Notes: generated by a model from the letters alone, not told the origin. A stretch of DNA of 64,000 nucleotides from Hymenobacter lucidus (GCF_020447265.1 NZ_JAJADR010000001.1:868001-932000), one strand, 5' to 3'; shown: positions 24,356 to 34,284, counted from the first letter of the stretch. Numbers and translations are program-made.

Positions 24356-25126
24356 ATGATCATTTACAAGACCGAAGAAGAAATAGAACTCATCCGGGCT
24401 AGTGCGAAAGTGCTGGCTCAAGCCCACGGAGAAGTTGCGGGCATGATTAAGGAAGGAGTTACAACGCGCGCACTTGATCAGCGGGCCGAGGAATTCATCC
24501 GGGACCATGGCGGGCAACCTTCTTTCAAAGGGTATAACGGTTTTGAATACAGTCTCTGCATCTCACCAAATTCGGTTGTGGTGCACGGTTTCCCGGGTGA
24601 CTACCAGCTGAAGAGCGGGGATGTTGTATCGGTAGACTGCGGAGTGTTGTTGAACGGCTACCATGCCGATAGTGCTTACACCTACCCGGTAGGGGAAGTG
24701 GCGCCGGAAGTGCTCAAGCTTCTGGAAGAAACCAAAAAGTCGCTGTATCTGGGCATTGAACAGGCAGTGGCAGGCAACCGAATGGGCGACCTGGGCTATG
24801 CCATCCAGAACCACGTTGAGAAACAGGGCTATGGAGTAGTGCGGGAACTTGTGGGCCACGGAATTGGTCAGAAGCTCCACGAGCGGCCAGAAGTACCAAA
24901 CTACGGTAAACGTGGGGCGGGCCTTAAGTTGCAGACGGGGCTGGTGCTGGCCATTGAGCCCATGGTGAATCTGGGAACGAAGAGTGTGATTCAGGAGAAG
25001 GATGGCTGGACTATCCGAACCAAGGATTTCAAACCTTCAGCGCATTTTGAGCACACAGTCGTAGTACGTAAAGACAAAGCGGAGATTCTCACTTCCTTTG
25101 AATACATAGAAAAAGCCTTACAGTAG
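24356..25126 (+). CDS. map: type I methionine aminopeptidase
   Basis: 256 residues. It removes the initiator methionine from nascent proteins. The five metal ligands can be placed: two Asp in [17 protein letters not shown], His in [17 protein letters not shown], Glu in AIEPM, and Glu in FEHTVVV. It has no N-terminal zinc extension. Encoded 7 bases after secY and 4 before infA, the usual Gram-negative Bacteroidota order. Confidence 0.97.
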   Translation: MIIYKTEEEIELIRASAKVLAQAHGEVAGMIKEGVTTRALDQRAEEFIRDHGGQPSFKGYNGFEYSLCISPNSVVVHGFPGDYQLKSGDVVSVDCGVLLNGYHADSAYTYPVGEVAPEVLKLLEETKKSLYLGIEQAVAGNRMGDLGYAIQNHVEKQGYGVVRELVGHGIGQKLHERPEVPNYGKRGAGLKLQTGLVLAIEPMVNLGTKSVIQEKDGWTIRTKDFKPSAHFEHTVVVRKDKAEILTSFEYIEKALQ

Positions 25127-25130
25127 CCTT

Positions 25131-25349
25131 ATGGCCAAACAATCCTCCATTGAACAGGACGGAGTCATTCTGGAAGCCCTCTCAAACGCCATGTTCCGCG
25201 TGGAGTTAGAAAACGGCCACCAGCTCGTTGCTCACATTTCGGGCAAAATGCGAATGCACTACATCAAAATCCTGCCGGGCGATAAGGTGAAGCTGGAAAT
25301 GTCCCCTTACGACTTGTCGAAGGGCCGAATTGTTTACCGTTACAAATAA
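25131..25349 (+). CDS. infA: translation initiation factor IF-1
   Basis: 72 residues, a single OB fold, full family length ([51 protein letters not shown]). It blocks the A site during initiation. Nine bases before rpmJ. Confidence 0.98.
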   Translation: MAKQSSIEQDGVILEALSNAMFRVELENGHQLVAHISGKMRMHYIKILPGDKVKLEMSPYDLSKGRIVYRYK

Positions 25350-25358
25350 CCCGACGAC

Positions 25359-25475
25359 ATGAAAGTCAAAACCTCGGTCAAGAAACGCAGCGTTGACTGT
25401 AAGCTTGTTCGCCGCAACGGCAAGCTCTACGTCATCAACAAAAAGAACCCACGCTTCAAACAGCGTCAGGGTTAG
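25359..25475 (+). CDS. rpmJ: 50S ribosomal protein L36 (bL36), zinc-free type
   Basis: 38 residues, beginning [15 protein letters not shown] and ending NPRFKQRQG. Only one Cys remains of the C-x2-C, C and H zinc ligands found in the zinc-binding form, so this is the C-minus version. It sits in its usual place between infA and rpsM. Confidence 0.97.
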   Translation: MKVKTSVKKRSVDCKLVRRNGKLYVINKKNPRFKQRQG

Positions 25476-25501
25476 TAGCACCAGACTTTTTAAGAAAGCA
25501 A

Positions 25502-25879
25502 ATGGCTCGTATTGCAGGGGTAGATATCCCGGACAACAAGCGCGGTGAAATCGCGCTGACCTACATTTTCGGCATCGGCCGTTCATCCGCTCAGAAAATC
25601 CTGACTAAGGCCGGCATCGACCTCAGCAAGAAAGTGAAGGACTGGACGGAAGCGGAAGCTGGCGAAATCCGTAGCATCATTGCCGCGGAAGTAAAGACTG
25701 AAGGTGTTCTGCGCTCGGAAGTGCAGCTGAACATCAAGCGCCTGATGGACATCGGTTGCTACCGTGGTCTGCGTCACCGTAAAGGTCTGCCAGTTCGTGG
25801 TCAGCGTACCAAGAACAATTCGCGGACGCGCAAAGGCAAACGGAAGACCGTTGCCAACAAGAAAAAAGCTACTAAATAA
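25502..25879 (+). CDS. rpsM: 30S ribosomal protein S13 (uS13)
   Basis: 125 residues ([24 protein letters not shown]-like [32 protein letters not shown]). It occupies the top of the 30S head, contacts the 50S central protuberance and P-site tRNA. A hairpin follows in the 75-base gap before rpsK. Confidence 0.98.
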   Translation: MARIAGVDIPDNKRGEIALTYIFGIGRSSAQKILTKAGIDLSKKVKDWTEAEAGEIRSIIAAEVKTEGVLRSEVQLNIKRLMDIGCYRGLRHRKGLPVRGQRTKNNSRTRKGKRKTVANKKKATK

Positions 25880-25894
25880 ATTGTAGCGGGAATC

Positions 25895-25924
25895 GAAGCC
25901 GGTTCAGGATTCTGAACCGGCTTC
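25895..25924 (+). promoter_or_regulatory. perfect hairpin in the rpsM-rpsK spacer
   Basis: GAAGCCGGTTCAG (25895-25907) pairs without mismatch with 25912-25924 around a GATT loop, a 13-bp stem. No T run follows, so it is not an ordinary terminator. It ends 30 bases before the rpsK ATG and could be an RNA-processing, stability or protein-binding site. Confidence 0.5.
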
Positions 25925-25954
25925 AACACCTTCCGCAGTTTTTGCGATAACCAA

Positions 25955-26347
25955 ATGGCACAAAAAAGAAAAGACAAGGCTAAAAAGCGCGTTGTCATTG
26001 TTGAGCAGATTGGCCAGATTCACATCAAGGCTTCCTTCAACAACATCATCATCTCCATCACCAACAACAATGGCCAGGTTATTTCCTGGGCATCAGCTGG
26101 TAAGATGGGTTTCAAAGGTTCTAAGAAGAACACGCCCTACGCTGCCCAGATGGCAGCTACGGATTGCGCCAAAGTTGCCCACGACCTGGGCATGCGCAAA
26201 GCCGAAGTATTCGTGAAAGGTCCGGGCGCTGGCCGTGAGTCGGCTATCCGTACCCTCCAGAACGTGGGCATTGAGGTAACCACCATCCGCGACGTGACCC
26301 CGCTGCCGCACAACGGCTGCCGTCCTCCTAAGCGTCGTCGCGTCTGA
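25955..26347 (+). CDS. rpsK: 30S ribosomal protein S11 (uS11)
   Basis: 130 residues, normal length ([66 protein letters not shown]). It lies on the 30S platform near the mRNA exit and E site. The start is fixed by the basic N-terminus [12 protein letters not shown]. Confidence 0.99.
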   Translation: MAQKRKDKAKKRVVIVEQIGQIHIKASFNNIIISITNNNGQVISWASAGKMGFKGSKKNTPYAAQMAATDCAKVAHDLGMRKAEVFVKGPGAGRESAIRTLQNVGIEVTTIRDVTPLPHNGCRPPKRRRV

Positions 26348-26359
26348 TATACTGAACTC

Positions 26360-26377
26360 GCGAACTATTTGGTTCGC
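26360..26377 (+). promoter_or_regulatory. small hairpin downstream of rpsK
   Basis: GCGAAC (26360-26365) pairs with GTTCGC (26372-26377) around a 6-base loop, 12 bases after the rpsK stop. No T run. It is the first of two structures in this spacer. Confidence 0.35.
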
Positions 26378-26381
26378 CCCT

Positions 26382-26440
26382 GTGTCGGGTTTCCGATCCG
26401 GCTTGCACTACGTGTGAGCCGCATCCGAGGAGCCCGACAC
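26382..26440 (+). promoter_or_regulatory. structured RNA candidate upstream of rpsD
   Basis: A closing stem GTGTCGGG/CCCGACAC (26382-26389 with 26433-26440) encloses a partly paired middle and an apical arm in which GGCT/AGCC and CAC/GTG pair around a TACGT loop (26400-26420). It ends 37 bases before the rpsD ATG. S4 is a well-known autoregulator in other bacteria, so a leader bound by S4 is a reasonable hypothesis; the sequence alone does not show it. Confidence 0.5.
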
Positions 26441-26477
26441 GCGTGGTTCAACCCCTGAAAAACTCAAATACCCCGAA

Positions 26478-27083
26478 ATGGCACGTTATACTGGTCCTAA
26501 AACCAAGATTGCCCGTCGCTTCGCAGAGCCAATCTTCGGCCCAAGCAAGGCACTCAACAAAAAGAACTACCCTCCAGGCCAGCACGGCCGTGGCCGCCGC
26601 AAGAAGCAGTCGGAATACGCTGTGCAGTTGATGGAGAAGCAGAAAGTGAAGTACATGTACGGTGTACTGGAGAAGCAATTCGAAAACCTGTTCCACAAAG
26701 CTGCAGCGCTGCCCGGTATCACCGGTGACAACCTGCTCGGTCTGCTCGAGTCGCGGCTGGACAACACGGTATATCGTTTCGGCATTGCTCCGACCCGTCG
26801 TGCTGCCCGTCAGCTCGTACTGCACAAGCACATCACGGTAAACGATGAAGTAGTAAACATTGCTTCGTACAAGCTCCGCGCTGGTGACGTAGTAGCTGTT
26901 CGCGAAAAGTCGAAGTCTTTGGAAGCCATCACCACCAGCCTGAGTGCCCGCAACGCGCGTGCTTTCTCGTGGCTGGAGTGGGACGGCAAGGAATTGGTGG
27001 GCAAGTTCTTGAACGCCCCCTCGCGTGACCTGATTCCGGAGAAAATCACGGAGCAGCTCATCGTCGAGCTTTACTCGAAGTAA
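26478..27083 (+). CDS. rpsD: 30S ribosomal protein S4 (uS4), zinc-free type
   Basis: 201 residues. The N-terminal region ([15 protein letters not shown]) lacks the Cys cluster of zinc-binding S4. The S4 RNA-binding domain is intact ([20 protein letters not shown], then [16 protein letters not shown]). uS4 nucleates 30S assembly and, with uS3 and uS5, forms the mRNA entry tunnel. A 130-base structured spacer precedes it. Confidence 0.98.
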   Translation: MARYTGPKTKIARRFAEPIFGPSKALNKKNYPPGQHGRGRRKKQSEYAVQLMEKQKVKYMYGVLEKQFENLFHKAAALPGITGDNLLGLLESRLDNTVYRFGIAPTRRAARQLVLHKHITVNDEVVNIASYKLRAGDVVAVREKSKSLEAITTSLSARNARAFSWLEWDGKELVGKFLNAPSRDLIPEKITEQLIVELYSK

Positions 27084-27089
27084 TTACTG

Positions 27090-27126
27090 GAACCCGGCTT
27101 ATGGTCGGGTTCTTACTTCGTTTTTT
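27090..27126 (+). terminator. weak terminator-like hairpin between rpsD and rpoA
   Basis: GAACCCG (27090-27096) pairs with CGGGTTC (27106-27112), and a T run lies at 27121-27126 after an eight-base interval. The interval makes it a poor intrinsic terminator; partial attenuation is possible. Confidence 0.35.
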
Positions 27127-27153
27127 CCTTGTTGTATTTTTAAAGCCCCACTT

Positions 27154-28143
27154 ATGTCAATCTTAGCTTTTCAAATGCCGGAGAAAGTAGTGATGGAGAA
27201 ATCCGACGACTTCTACGGAACATTTGAATTCAAACCGCTGGAGAAAGGCTACGGCGTCACGATCGGCAACGCATTGCGCCGCATCCTGCTGTCGTCGCTG
27301 GAGGGCTACGCCATTACGTCGGTCCGCACTTCCAGTGTGTTGCACGAGTTCATGACGATTGAAGGGGTGATTGAGGACATGTCCGAAATCATCCTGAACC
27401 TCAAGCAGGTTCGCTTCAAGAAAGTGAGCGACGCCATTGAGGACAAAATCACGGTCCGCATCAAGGGCCAGGAGACGTTTAAAGCCGGCGATATCAACAA
27501 ATTCTCGACTGGTTTCGAGGTGCTCAATACAGAGATGGTTATCTGTAACATTGACCCTGCAATCGAGTTGGAATTTGAATTCACGATTCAGAAAGGTCGC
27601 GGCTACGTGCCGGCCGAAGAGAATCGTCCTGCCGATCAGGTGTTCGGGCAAATTGCCATCGATGCCATCTTCACGCCTATCAAGAACGTGAAGTACAGCA
27701 TTGAGAATACCCGTGTAGAGCAGAAAACCGACTACGAGAAGCTCCTCATCGAGATTCAGACGGACGGTTCGATTCATCCGGAGGACGCGCTGAAAGGTGC
27801 GGCCAACATCCTGATTCAACACTTCATGCTGTTCTCGGACAACACCATGACCTTCGAAACGGCTAAAGCTGAAGAAGAAGAGACGGTAGACGAAGAGACG
27901 CTGCACATGCGTAAGGTTCTGAAGACGCCGCTGGCGGATATGGACCTGAGCGTACGTGCTTACAACTGCCTCAAGGCCGCCGACATCAAGACGCTCGGCG
28001 AGCTGGTGCAGCTGGACATGAGCGACATGATGAAGTTCCGCAACTTCGGTAAGAAGTCGCTGACCGAACTTGAGAACCTCGTGGAGGAAAAAGGTCTGAC
28101 CTTCGGGATGGATCTGGGCAAGTACCGCCTCGACGAAGACTAG
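27154..28143 (+). CDS. rpoA: RNA polymerase alpha subunit
   Basis: 329 residues. The N-terminal assembly domain has FEPLEKGYG-type [20 protein letters not shown] and the dimerisation segments. A linker rich in Glu (about residues 237-250) leads to the C-terminal domain ([32 protein letters not shown]); the Arg and Asn used by E. coli alpha to touch UP-element DNA (R and N of VRxxNCLK) are kept. It nucleates core enzyme assembly. Start at 27154 ([12 protein letters not shown]). Confidence 0.99.
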   Translation: MSILAFQMPEKVVMEKSDDFYGTFEFKPLEKGYGVTIGNALRRILLSSLEGYAITSVRTSSVLHEFMTIEGVIEDMSEIILNLKQVRFKKVSDAIEDKITVRIKGQETFKAGDINKFSTGFEVLNTEMVICNIDPAIELEFEFTIQKGRGYVPAEENRPADQVFGQIAIDAIFTPIKNVKYSIENTRVEQKTDYEKLLIEIQTDGSIHPEDALKGAANILIQHFMLFSDNTMTFETAKAEEEETVDEETLHMRKVLKTPLADMDLSVRAYNCLKAADIKTLGELVQLDMSDMMKFRNFGKKSLTELENLVEEKGLTFGMDLGKYRLDED

Positions 28144-28151
28144 GCATTATA

Positions 28152-28228
28152 ATGTGCTAATGTGGTAAATGTGGGTAATGTGCTAATGAGAATTAGCCTG
28201 ACGTCCACCACCGCATTAGCACATTTTG
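28152..28228 (+). repeat. word-repeat hairpin after rpoA
   Basis: The word GTGCTAATG and variants occur in tandem (28154-28188), and the inverse CATTAGCACATTTTG follows at 28213-28227, so the first copies can fold back on it; the T run after the arm could terminate transcription. It is one of three such structures in the window. Confidence 0.5.
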
Positions 28229-28274
28229 CTTGTCTGACAGCTTTAATACAATACTTCAATAACACTTTTCACCA

Positions 28275-28373
28275 GTGTGCCCGAGGTAGGACGGTTCTAA
28301 TGAGGTAGCCACTACACTTCGGCTGCCCGCCGTGGTCGTCCTACGCAAGCACACACATTCATGCTGTAAAGCA
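28275..28373 (+). promoter_or_regulatory. structured leader candidate upstream of rplQ
   Basis: Three nested perfect or near-perfect helices are visible: GTGTGC/GCACAC (28275-28280 with 28349-28354), GTAGGACG/CGTCCTAC (28286-28293 with 28337-28344) and GGTAGCC/GGCTGCC (28304-28310 with 28321-28327), separated by asymmetric internal loops. A small hairpin with a GTAA loop (28362-28373) then abuts the rplQ ATG at 28381. The position and order suggest a cis-acting RNA controlling rplQ; I do not match it to a known family. Confidence 0.55.
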
Positions 28374-28380
28374 CAAACCA

Positions 28381-28968
28381 ATGAGACACGGTAAAAAAAT
28401 CAACCACCTCGGCCGTACCGCTTCCCACCGTAACGCGATGCTGTCAAACATGGCTTCGTCGCTGATCATGCACAAGCGCATCGAGACGACCGTTGCAAAA
28501 GCCAAAGCCCTGCGCAAGTTCGTAGAGCCCCTGCTGACTAAGTCGAAGAGCGACACCACGCACTCGCGTCGTACCGTATTCGCTACGCTGCAGAACAAAG
28601 AGTCGATTAAGGAGCTGTATGACACGGTAGCTGGCAAAATTGCCAACCGTCCCGGTGGCTATACCCGCATCATCAAGCTGAGCGACAACCGTCTGGGTGA
28701 CAACGCCGAAATCTGCATCATCGAGCTGGTAGACTACAACGAAACGTTGTTGGAAGCCAAAACTGCTGGTGAGGCTAAAGCTACTACCCGTCGTTCGCGC
28801 AGCAAAAAGAAGGCTGACACGGCTGAAACCGCTGCTCCAGTAGCTGCTGCTACCGAGGCTCCGGCCGCCGTAGTAAGCGAAGAGGCTGCTGCCGTCACGG
28901 ATGCTCCGACCGAAACGCTGAAAGAAGGCGAAACTCGTGACGAGAAAAGCGAAGAAGCTGCTTCGTAG
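28381..28968 (+). CDS. rplQ: 50S ribosomal protein L17 (bL17), extended C-terminus
   Basis: 195 residues; the first 118 or so are normal bL17 ([59 protein letters not shown]). The remaining 75 residues are a low-complexity Ala/Glu/Lys/Thr tail. bL17 sits near the tunnel exit. Last gene of the ribosomal block; a strong terminator follows. Confidence 0.98.
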   Translation: MRHGKKINHLGRTASHRNAMLSNMASSLIMHKRIETTVAKAKALRKFVEPLLTKSKSDTTHSRRTVFATLQNKESIKELYDTVAGKIANRPGGYTRIIKLSDNRLGDNAEICIIELVDYNETLLEAKTAGEAKATTRRSRSKKKADTAETAAPVAAATEAPAAVVSEEAAAVTDAPTETLKEGETRDEKSEEAAS

Positions 28969-28989
28969 TTTTCGAGCTACCTACTTATA

Positions 28990-29023
28990 AAAAAGGGACG
29001 TGCCGGCTGGCACGTCCCTTTTT
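28990..29023 (+). terminator. rho-independent terminator after rplQ
   Basis: A perfect 15-bp stem (28990-29004 with 29009-29023), a GGCT loop and flanking A and T runs. It ends the ribosomal block. Confidence 0.93.
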
Positions 29024-29197
29024 GCTTTTATGGGTTGTTGGTAAGCAACTAGGCATTGGGAAAAGCAAGCCGGTGCATCAACGGAAATTTGCCTGAGTTT
29101 AAGGAAATTTTCAGGGGATTGGAAAACAGTAGCCGGGAAAAGGCCGGGAAAGCGGCGTGCTTTGGAGCATCCATTCCACTCTTAGCCTGCCAACTAT

Positions 29198-30508
29198 ATG
29201 AATCCTCTGTTTACCACATTTTACCGCTCACTGGCTTTGGGTGCCTTCCTGCTCACCGTGCATGCTACCGTGAAGGCCCAAGCACCGCAATCGGTAAGTT
29301 CTGCGCCAGTGTTTGCCGGCGTGCCACAGGAGCCGATTGAACTAGGAGATGCCAGTTTCCGGCTGTTTGACAAGGCTTTTTATACCAACCAGCTGTTTTT
29401 ACTGGGCGAGGCGCACGGCGTAGCCCGGCCCCAGGAACTCGACTTTATACTGTTCAAGCACCTGAACCAACGGGCGGGCGTGCGCTATTATGCTGGCGAG
29501 TTTGACTGCGCCAAAGCCTATTACCTGAACTACTATCTGCGCAACGGCAACGACAGCACGCTGCGGCTGGTGTTTCGTAGCTGGGTGAAGGCAGAGTCGC
29601 AGTGGGCTAATAAGGACCTGTTCGACAAGTTCCGGAAGCTGCGGGCCCTGAACCTGACGCTGCCCGAGGAGCGTCGGTTTGAGTTTATGGGGCTCGATGA
29701 AGTGCAGGATATGCCGCTGGCCGCCGACTACCTGGATCATCTGCTGCGGAAAAAGACGTATGGCTCGCCTGGACTGGTTGCGCTGCGCGACTCACTGCTT
29801 ACGCTGATGCGGCAGCCAGTAACTTCTCCCGTATTGGCGGCGGTGGCCCGGCGCACTCTGAGTGAACTGGAGCAGCACCGCAAGTCGTACAAGTTTTGGC
29901 TGGCTGGCTCTTATCCGGCGCTCCAGCATTTGCTCCGCAACCTTACGTACCGCGCCGATGGGCTGGGCCGGGAGCAGAGCATTTTTGCCAACTACCAAGC
30001 GTTGAGCCAGACCAAAGAGCTGACGGGCCGGAAAATGTACGGGCTATGGGGACTGGCGCACGTGCTGCAAAGCCCGTTGCAGGGAGGCTACTCGACGTTT
30101 GCGGCCATGGTGCGGCAAAGCAGTCTGCCCGCGCACGACAAGGTGGTATCGGTGATGTGCGCGTTTTCGGGATGCCGGATGCTGTATCCCAACAGTGGCC
30201 TGCCCGTGGCCTGGCAAACGAAAGGGCAGGTGTATGGCAGCACAACCAAATTTAACCACGATGGGCCATTGACGGTCATTGGCGGCATCGAGGAGCTGAA
30301 GGCGCAAACCAAGCCGGGCAGCACCACGCTCTTCCGGCTTGATGCTGCGGGGGCGGCTACCGTGCGCCAGCCAATTCGGGTGACGTATGCGCCAGGCATT
30401 CCAGCAGCCCAGCAGATGCAGTTCGACCTGAAGCTACCCGCGGCGGCCTACGTACAGTACTTGGTGCTGGTGCGCGACTCGGAAATGGTGCAGTCCCTGC
30501 GGCCCTGA
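29198..30508 (+). CDS. secreted GEAHG-motif protein, possible hydrolase
   Basis: 436 residues. Residues 1-28 form a signal peptide ending at AQA, so the protein is exported. The segment FLLGEAHGVARPQELDFILF (about residues 66-86) resembles the Gly-Glu-x-His motif that opens the erythromycin-esterase/ChaN-like fold, and a GLDEVQDM segment follows; overall similarity to either family is weak. No lipobox was seen. The stop overlaps a possible start of the LytS-type kinase gene (TGATG), so it may be cotranscribed with the two-component pair. Function uncertain. Confidence 0.7.
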   Translation: MNPLFTTFYRSLALGAFLLTVHATVKAQAPQSVSSAPVFAGVPQEPIELGDASFRLFDKAFYTNQLFLLGEAHGVARPQELDFILFKHLNQRAGVRYYAGEFDCAKAYYLNYYLRNGNDSTLRLVFRSWVKAESQWANKDLFDKFRKLRALNLTLPEERRFEFMGLDEVQDMPLAADYLDHLLRKKTYGSPGLVALRDSLLTLMRQPVTSPVLAAVARRTLSELEQHRKSYKFWLAGSYPALQHLLRNLTYRADGLGREQSIFANYQALSQTKELTGRKMYGLWGLAHVLQSPLQGGYSTFAAMVRQSSLPAHDKVVSVMCAFSGCRMLYPNSGLPVAWQTKGQVYGSTTKFNHDGPLTVIGGIEELKAQTKPGSTTLFRLDAAGAATVRQPIRVTYAPGIPAAQQMQFDLKLPAAAYVQYLVLVRDSEMVQSLRP

Positions 30509-30585
30509 TGCTGACAACAGTAGAAACGTGGGGGCAAAGCGTGCATATTGCGCCGCCAACGTGGAGGCGGAACATACTGCAAACT

Positions 30586-31590
30586 ATGAACTCTCTGGTA
30601 GAGCGGCCTTCCCGCTCCGATATAGCCGTGCTGCTGGCGTATTGGCTGGTGGCGGTGCCCATTATTCTGCAGACCTACGTGACACAGTTTGGCTGGCCCG
30701 GTTCCGTGCGCGGTATCCTGTTTACGATGGTGCTGGATACGCTGACCGTCGGGCTGCTGGTATTCGGCCTGTTGCCGAGGTTGCTGGCAAGGCCCCGGTG
30801 GTGGAAAGTGCTGGCTGTGTTGGTGCTGTTCCCGTTGCTGAGCGGCAGCGTGTACTACGGGGGCTACACGGCCGTATTCGGGTTGGAGGCCAACTGGAGC
30901 TGGCAGACCGTATTTTTCGGGGCGGCCCAGCACGCCATGAGCTACGGCTTCCTGGGAATTGTGCTGAGCGGTAAGCGGTATTTCGATATGCAGAAGCGGC
31001 TGCTGCAAACCAGCCAGGCCCAGACGGAAATGGAGCTGCGCCTGCTCAAGGCCCAGATTGACCCGCATTTTCTCTTCAACAACCTCAACATTCTCCACGG
31101 CCTGATTCAGCAGGACAAGGAAGCGGCCAGCCACTACCTGAGCTGTTTCGCGGCGCTCTACCGCTACCTGATTCGCCACAAGGACGACGACTTCGTGACC
31201 CTGGCCCAGGAGCTGCAGTTTGCCCACGAGTACATCTACTTGCTGCAACAGCGCTTCGGCGACGCTTACTGCTTCGAGCAGGAGCTGCTGACCACGCTGC
31301 CGCCCGATATGCTGTTTGTGGTGCCGGGCACGGTGCAGATATTACTGGAAAACGCCATTAAGCACAACCGCGGCGACGAAGATGACCCTCTAGTAGTGCG
31401 CCTGCGGGTTGACAATGAAACTCTGGCCGTCAGCAACCGGATCCTACCCAAGCTCACGCCGCCTGAATCGACGCGTACCGGGCTGCAAAACCTGCGGGAG
31501 CGGTACAAGATTCTGGCGGGCCGGCCCGTGGTGGTGCGGCAGGATGCGGAATTCTGCGTGACGGTGCCCGTAGTGAGCAGTGCGCGGTAA
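30586..31590 (+). CDS. LytS-type sensor histidine kinase
   Basis: 334 residues. Four or so hydrophobic segments occupy residues 10-125, followed by a His_kinase (PF06580-type) domain with LKAQIDPHFLFNNLN, phosphorylated His at residue 161, and an HATPase region with LLENAIKHN near the end. These kinases pair with LytTR regulators, as here. An in-frame ATG at 30508 overlaps the previous stop and would add 26 polar residues; the ATG at 30586 was preferred because it starts just before the first membrane segment. The signal is unknown. Confidence 0.92.
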   Translation: MNSLVERPSRSDIAVLLAYWLVAVPIILQTYVTQFGWPGSVRGILFTMVLDTLTVGLLVFGLLPRLLARPRWWKVLAVLVLFPLLSGSVYYGGYTAVFGLEANWSWQTVFFGAAQHAMSYGFLGIVLSGKRYFDMQKRLLQTSQAQTEMELRLLKAQIDPHFLFNNLNILHGLIQQDKEAASHYLSCFAALYRYLIRHKDDDFVTLAQELQFAHEYIYLLQQRFGDAYCFEQELLTTLPPDMLFVVPGTVQILLENAIKHNRGDEDDPLVVRLRVDNETLAVSNRILPKLTPPESTRTGLQNLRERYKILAGRPVVVRQDAEFCVTVPVVSSAR

Positions 31591-31605
31591 GCTTTACTTT
31601 TGACA

Positions 31606-32382
31606 ATGCAGATTCTTATTCTGGAAGATGAAGAGCCGGCCGCCCTGCGCGTGCGGCAGTTTGTGGAGCAATCGGAACTGCCGGTAGCGGGCCTCACCGT
31701 GCTGCGCAGCGTAGCCAAGGCCCAGGCCTGGCTAATCGGCAATGCCATGCCCGACCTGGTTTTCTCCGATATTGAGCTGCTCGACGGCAACGTGTTTGAG
31801 CTCTACCGCCGCGTGGCCGTTACCTGCCCCATCATCTTCCTGACGGCCTACGACCAGTTTTTGCTCCAGGCCTTTCAGGTCAACGGCATTGCCTACCTGC
31901 TTAAGCCCTTTACCTACCCGCAGTTTGAAGCCACGCTGGCCAAGTACCAGGCCATGAAAAACAGCTTTGCAACTCCGGCTGCGCCGCAGCTGAGTCCGGC
32001 TCTGGTGCAGGAGCTCCGGCAGGCCCTGCAGCACAATGCTCGCAGCTACCGGCAGCGCTTCTCAGTGCGGCTGCGCAACGACCTGCACCTGCTGGCCGTG
32101 GACGATGTGGCCTACCTGCAGGCCGATGAGGGGGTTATTTTCGCGGTGGACAAGGCCGGCAGCCGCTTTCCGCTGGGTGGCACCCTCACCGAGCTGGAGC
32201 AGCAGCTGGACCCCAACCGGTTTTTCCGGCTCAACCGGAGTGAGCTGGTCAATATTGCCTACGTGGAGAAAGCCGAAGCGTATTTTAACAACCGGCTGGC
32301 CGTCAAAATCCGCTATAGTGCTACTGCGCTTATCACTAGCGCGGCCCAAACGCCCGAATTTCGGAAGTGGCTGGAAGGGTAG
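31606..32382 (+). CDS. LytTR-family response regulator
   Basis: 258 residues. A receiver domain (LILEDEEPAALRV; phospho-acceptor Asp55 in VFSDIEL; KPF) is joined to a C-terminal LytTR DNA-binding domain (VDDVAYLQADEGV; FFRLNRSELVNI). It is encoded 15 bases after the kinase and is surely its partner. The ATG at 31606 was preferred over an in-frame TTG six bases earlier. Target genes are not evident; the upstream secreted protein is one possibility. Confidence 0.94.
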   Translation: MQILILEDEEPAALRVRQFVEQSELPVAGLTVLRSVAKAQAWLIGNAMPDLVFSDIELLDGNVFELYRRVAVTCPIIFLTAYDQFLLQAFQVNGIAYLLKPFTYPQFEATLAKYQAMKNSFATPAAPQLSPALVQELRQALQHNARSYRQRFSVRLRNDLHLLAVDDVAYLQADEGVIFAVDKAGSRFPLGGTLTELEQQLDPNRFFRLNRSELVNIAYVEKAEAYFNNRLAVKIRYSATALITSAAQTPEFRKWLEG

Positions 32383-32397
32383 GAGGGTACAAAGTGA

Positions 32398-33762
<1,365 letters not shown>

Positions 33763-33807
33763 TGCGCCGGTAGTTGTTGGATAATTCCACGGCTGCCAGT
33801 AAAATTT

Positions 33808-33846
33808 AAAGGGCCCGGTCTATGTGCAGACCGGGCCCTTTGTTTT
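33808..33846 (+). terminator. rho-independent terminator after eno
   Basis: A perfect 14-bp GC-rich stem (33808-33821 with 33828-33841), a 6-base loop and TGTTTT. The start of the next promoter-like element overlaps its T tail. Confidence 0.9.
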
Positions 33847-33853
33847 ATCTTTG
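33846..33853 (+). promoter_or_regulatory. -7 promoter element before ftsB-like gene
   Basis: TATCTTTG matches the -7 consensus TAnnTTTG and ends seven bases before the ATG at 33860, which implies an almost leaderless message. The expected -33 position falls within the eno terminator and has no TTTG, so support is partial. Confidence 0.45.
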
Positions 33854-33859
33854 AGAGCT

Positions 33860-34174
33860 ATGCAGTTACTAGAGTTATTCCAGCGCGTGCCCCGCTTTTT
33901 GCGGAGCTTTTATTTTCTGGCCGGAACCGGGTTTCTGGTCTGGATGCTGGTGTTCGACTCCAATGATTTGCTGAAGCAATATGATATGTATGCCAAGTGG
34001 CGCGAGCTGCAGGCCGAGAAGGAATACTACCTCAACAACATTGAATTAGTGAAAAAAGACCGGGCTGAGCTATTGAGCAGCCCTGAGCTACTGGAAAAAT
34101 TTGCCCGTGAAAAATATATTATGAAGCGTCCCGGCGAGGACGTGTTTATCCTGGTGCCCCAGCCGGCGGAATAG
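33860..34174 (+). CDS. FtsB/DivIC-like septum formation protein
   Basis: 104 residues: a membrane helix at about residues 12-30 (FYFLAGTGFLVWMLVF), then a coiled-coil (WRELQAEKEYYLNNIELVKKD) and the short C-terminal motif LEKFAREKYIMKRPGEDVF. This is the FtsB/DivIC architecture: a bitopic inner-membrane divisome protein that acts with FtsL and FtsQ. The position directly after eno is the same as for ftsB in many Gram-negative bacteria. The start at 33860 was chosen because the in-frame 33824 codon lies in the terminator. Confidence 0.88.
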   Translation: MQLLELFQRVPRFLRSFYFLAGTGFLVWMLVFDSNDLLKQYDMYAKWRELQAEKEYYLNNIELVKKDRAELLSSPELLEKFAREKYIMKRPGEDVFILVPQPAE

Positions 34175-34284
34175 CGCCGCCCACCACTCCCTGTCTTTCA
34201 TTTGACTGCCACGACATGGCTATATGTCGGCTGCTGGCCTTGCCCGCAGGATTTTAGCTTATTTCCTAACTCCAACAACACTGT

